A stretch of 64,000 nucleotides of DNA. Source: Aquisalinus flavus (GTDB lineage: Bacteria > Pseudomonadota > Alphaproteobacteria > Caulobacterales > Parvularculaceae). Position numbers and translations under genes: made by a program. Below are positions 63,372 to 64,000 of the stretch, piece after piece. The notes beneath the pieces were generated by a model. That model ran no database searches, was not told the DNA's origin, and worked only from the letters and a program-made list of their open reading frames with translations. Where the stretch lies: NCBI RefSeq assembly GCF_022559625.1, contig NZ_CP042288.1, forward strand, positions 830,409 through 894,408, in the 5' to 3' direction. Numbering within the stretch: position 1 is the stretch's first letter; each line of letters starts with the position of its first letter.

Positions 63372-64000
63372 GTGAGGGGTAATCATTCCGCTGCTTTTGT
63401 GTGTGCAGCGCTGGTAGTTTTCGGGGCGGGGAACGCTCTTGCTACGGATGAAGATGGCGGTGAAGACGCCGTCCAGTGGAGCGGCGAGGTTGAAGCCTCC
63501 GCATCCGCGACAACCGGCAATACAGAGAACACGCAGCTCGGTCTCAAGGCAAAATTCAAACGCCAGGCCGGCCGTTTCATCCATGTTCTGGCCGGCAACG
63601 TCAATTATGCAGAGCAGGTCGCCCATGACGAAGAGGGTAAGGAATTCGCGAAGAGAACGCAGGACCGCTGGATGGCCTCTTACCAGATCGATGCCCAGCT
63701 GCGCGATCGCACCCATGGCTATGTCCGTGCCCAGTATGACGAGGACCAGTTCTCCGGTTTCAACAAGCGCTGGTTCGTGGGTGTCGGCCTCGGACAGGAT
63801 GTCATCGCCAACGAGCAGGTAACCTGGTCGGTAGAGGCGGGACCCGGCTATCGCTGGTCGGAGCTGGCGGACACGCCGTCCATTCCCGGCGCGCCGCGGG
63901 CCCGGCACGAGTTTGCGGCGTATGCGGACAGCGACTTCAATCTTCAGTTGCGTGAAAACGTCTCCGTCGAGCAGAACGCGAATGTTACCTACGCGGACTC
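63372..64000 (+). CDS. DUF481 outer-membrane protein, copy 2 (partial)
   Basis: A second DUF481 frame starts at GTG 63372 after CGGAGGACCG and runs off the window at 64000; at least 209 residues are visible. It has a signal peptide (about 5-24) and matches copy 1 in order: GEVEASASATTGNTENTQLGL, then LRDRTHGYVRAQYDEDQFSGF and EAGPGYRWSEL. The two share the plan but many residues differ, so the duplication is old. The end and C-terminal aromatic are not in the window. Confidence 0.85.
   Translation, partial: MRGNHSAAFVCAALVVFGAGNALATDEDGGEDAVQWSGEVEASASATTGNTENTQLGLKAKFKRQAGRFIHVLAGNVNYAEQVAHDEEGKEFAKRTQDRWMASYQIDAQLRDRTHGYVRAQYDEDQFSGFNKRWFVGVGLGQDVIANEQVTWSVEAGPGYRWSELADTPSIPGAPRARHEFAAYADSDFNLQLRENVSVEQNANVTYAD

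Overview
The window looks like the chromosome of a GC-rich alphaproteobacterium. The order purN-purM, DUF2066, hdaA, ppk, ppx, rnd, aspS is what I know from Caulobacterales. Other alphaproteobacterial marks are an NDUFA12-type complex I protein next to a DUF2155 gene and aat, an alpha-type SspB, and a GcvB-free, leader-controlled ilv locus. Hyphomonadaceae or a relative (Parvularculales are not excluded) is my best guess; the sequence cannot settle genus. No rRNA, tRNA, CRISPR array, prophage or insertion sequence was seen.

Layout. 1-3.3 kb: a small Arg-rich ORF, a palindromic possible RNA region, and a TadE/TadE/TadG-like pseudopilin set. 3.4-13.1 kb: purine synthesis (purM-purN), DUF2066, the replication regulator hdaA, the polyphosphate pair ppk-ppx, and rnd. 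13.1-17.8 kb: a 25-residue membrane microprotein, the NHEJ pair ligD and ku, and a VapBC-like module. 18-21.2 kb: aspS, a glutathione transferase, an MgtC-like protein. 21.3-24.8 kb: a compact accessory set (ketosynthase III-like, haem-oxygenase-like diiron enzyme, unknown protein) behind operator-like palindromes and a heptamer array, followed by a Zur-like regulator with its own box. 25-37 kb: pentapeptide protein, B12-dependent ribonucleotide reductase, TerC, NDUFA12, DUF2155, aat, a metallopeptidase-TPR protein, a Usp/SulP pair. 37-50.3 kb: GH16, ABC exporter, HWE-type kinase, fumC, several unknowns, a lipoprotein aspartic protease, RusA-like, a membrane protein/XRE pair, sspB, an Mrp ATPase. 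50.3-54 kb: hflK-hflC-degP membrane quality control. 54-60.5 kb: serB/miaA and the branched-chain locus ilvB-ilvN-ilvC. 60.5-64 kb: an SLC13-type permease and two DUF481 beta-barrel proteins, the second cut by the window edge.

The most unusual structure is a family of about 43-bp palindromic units that always occur as facing pairs (11.7, 15.8, 23.4 and 57.9-58.3 kb). At three loci the pair is separated by about 10-25 bp of spacer. At the fourth the same pair encloses a GIY-YIG nuclease gene lodged between ilvB and ilvN, and one unit forms the end of its reading frame. This resembles the REPIN/RAYT arrangement with a GIY-YIG enzyme in place of the tyrosine transposase. The ilv locus also carries a leader peptide with an Ile-Leu-Val-Val run and a strong terminator (attenuation), and an orphan Tdi1-type immunity-like gene.

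Starts were chosen from Shine-Dalgarno spacing and family length, so several differ from the longest open frame. All family names come from reading motifs; no database search was run.
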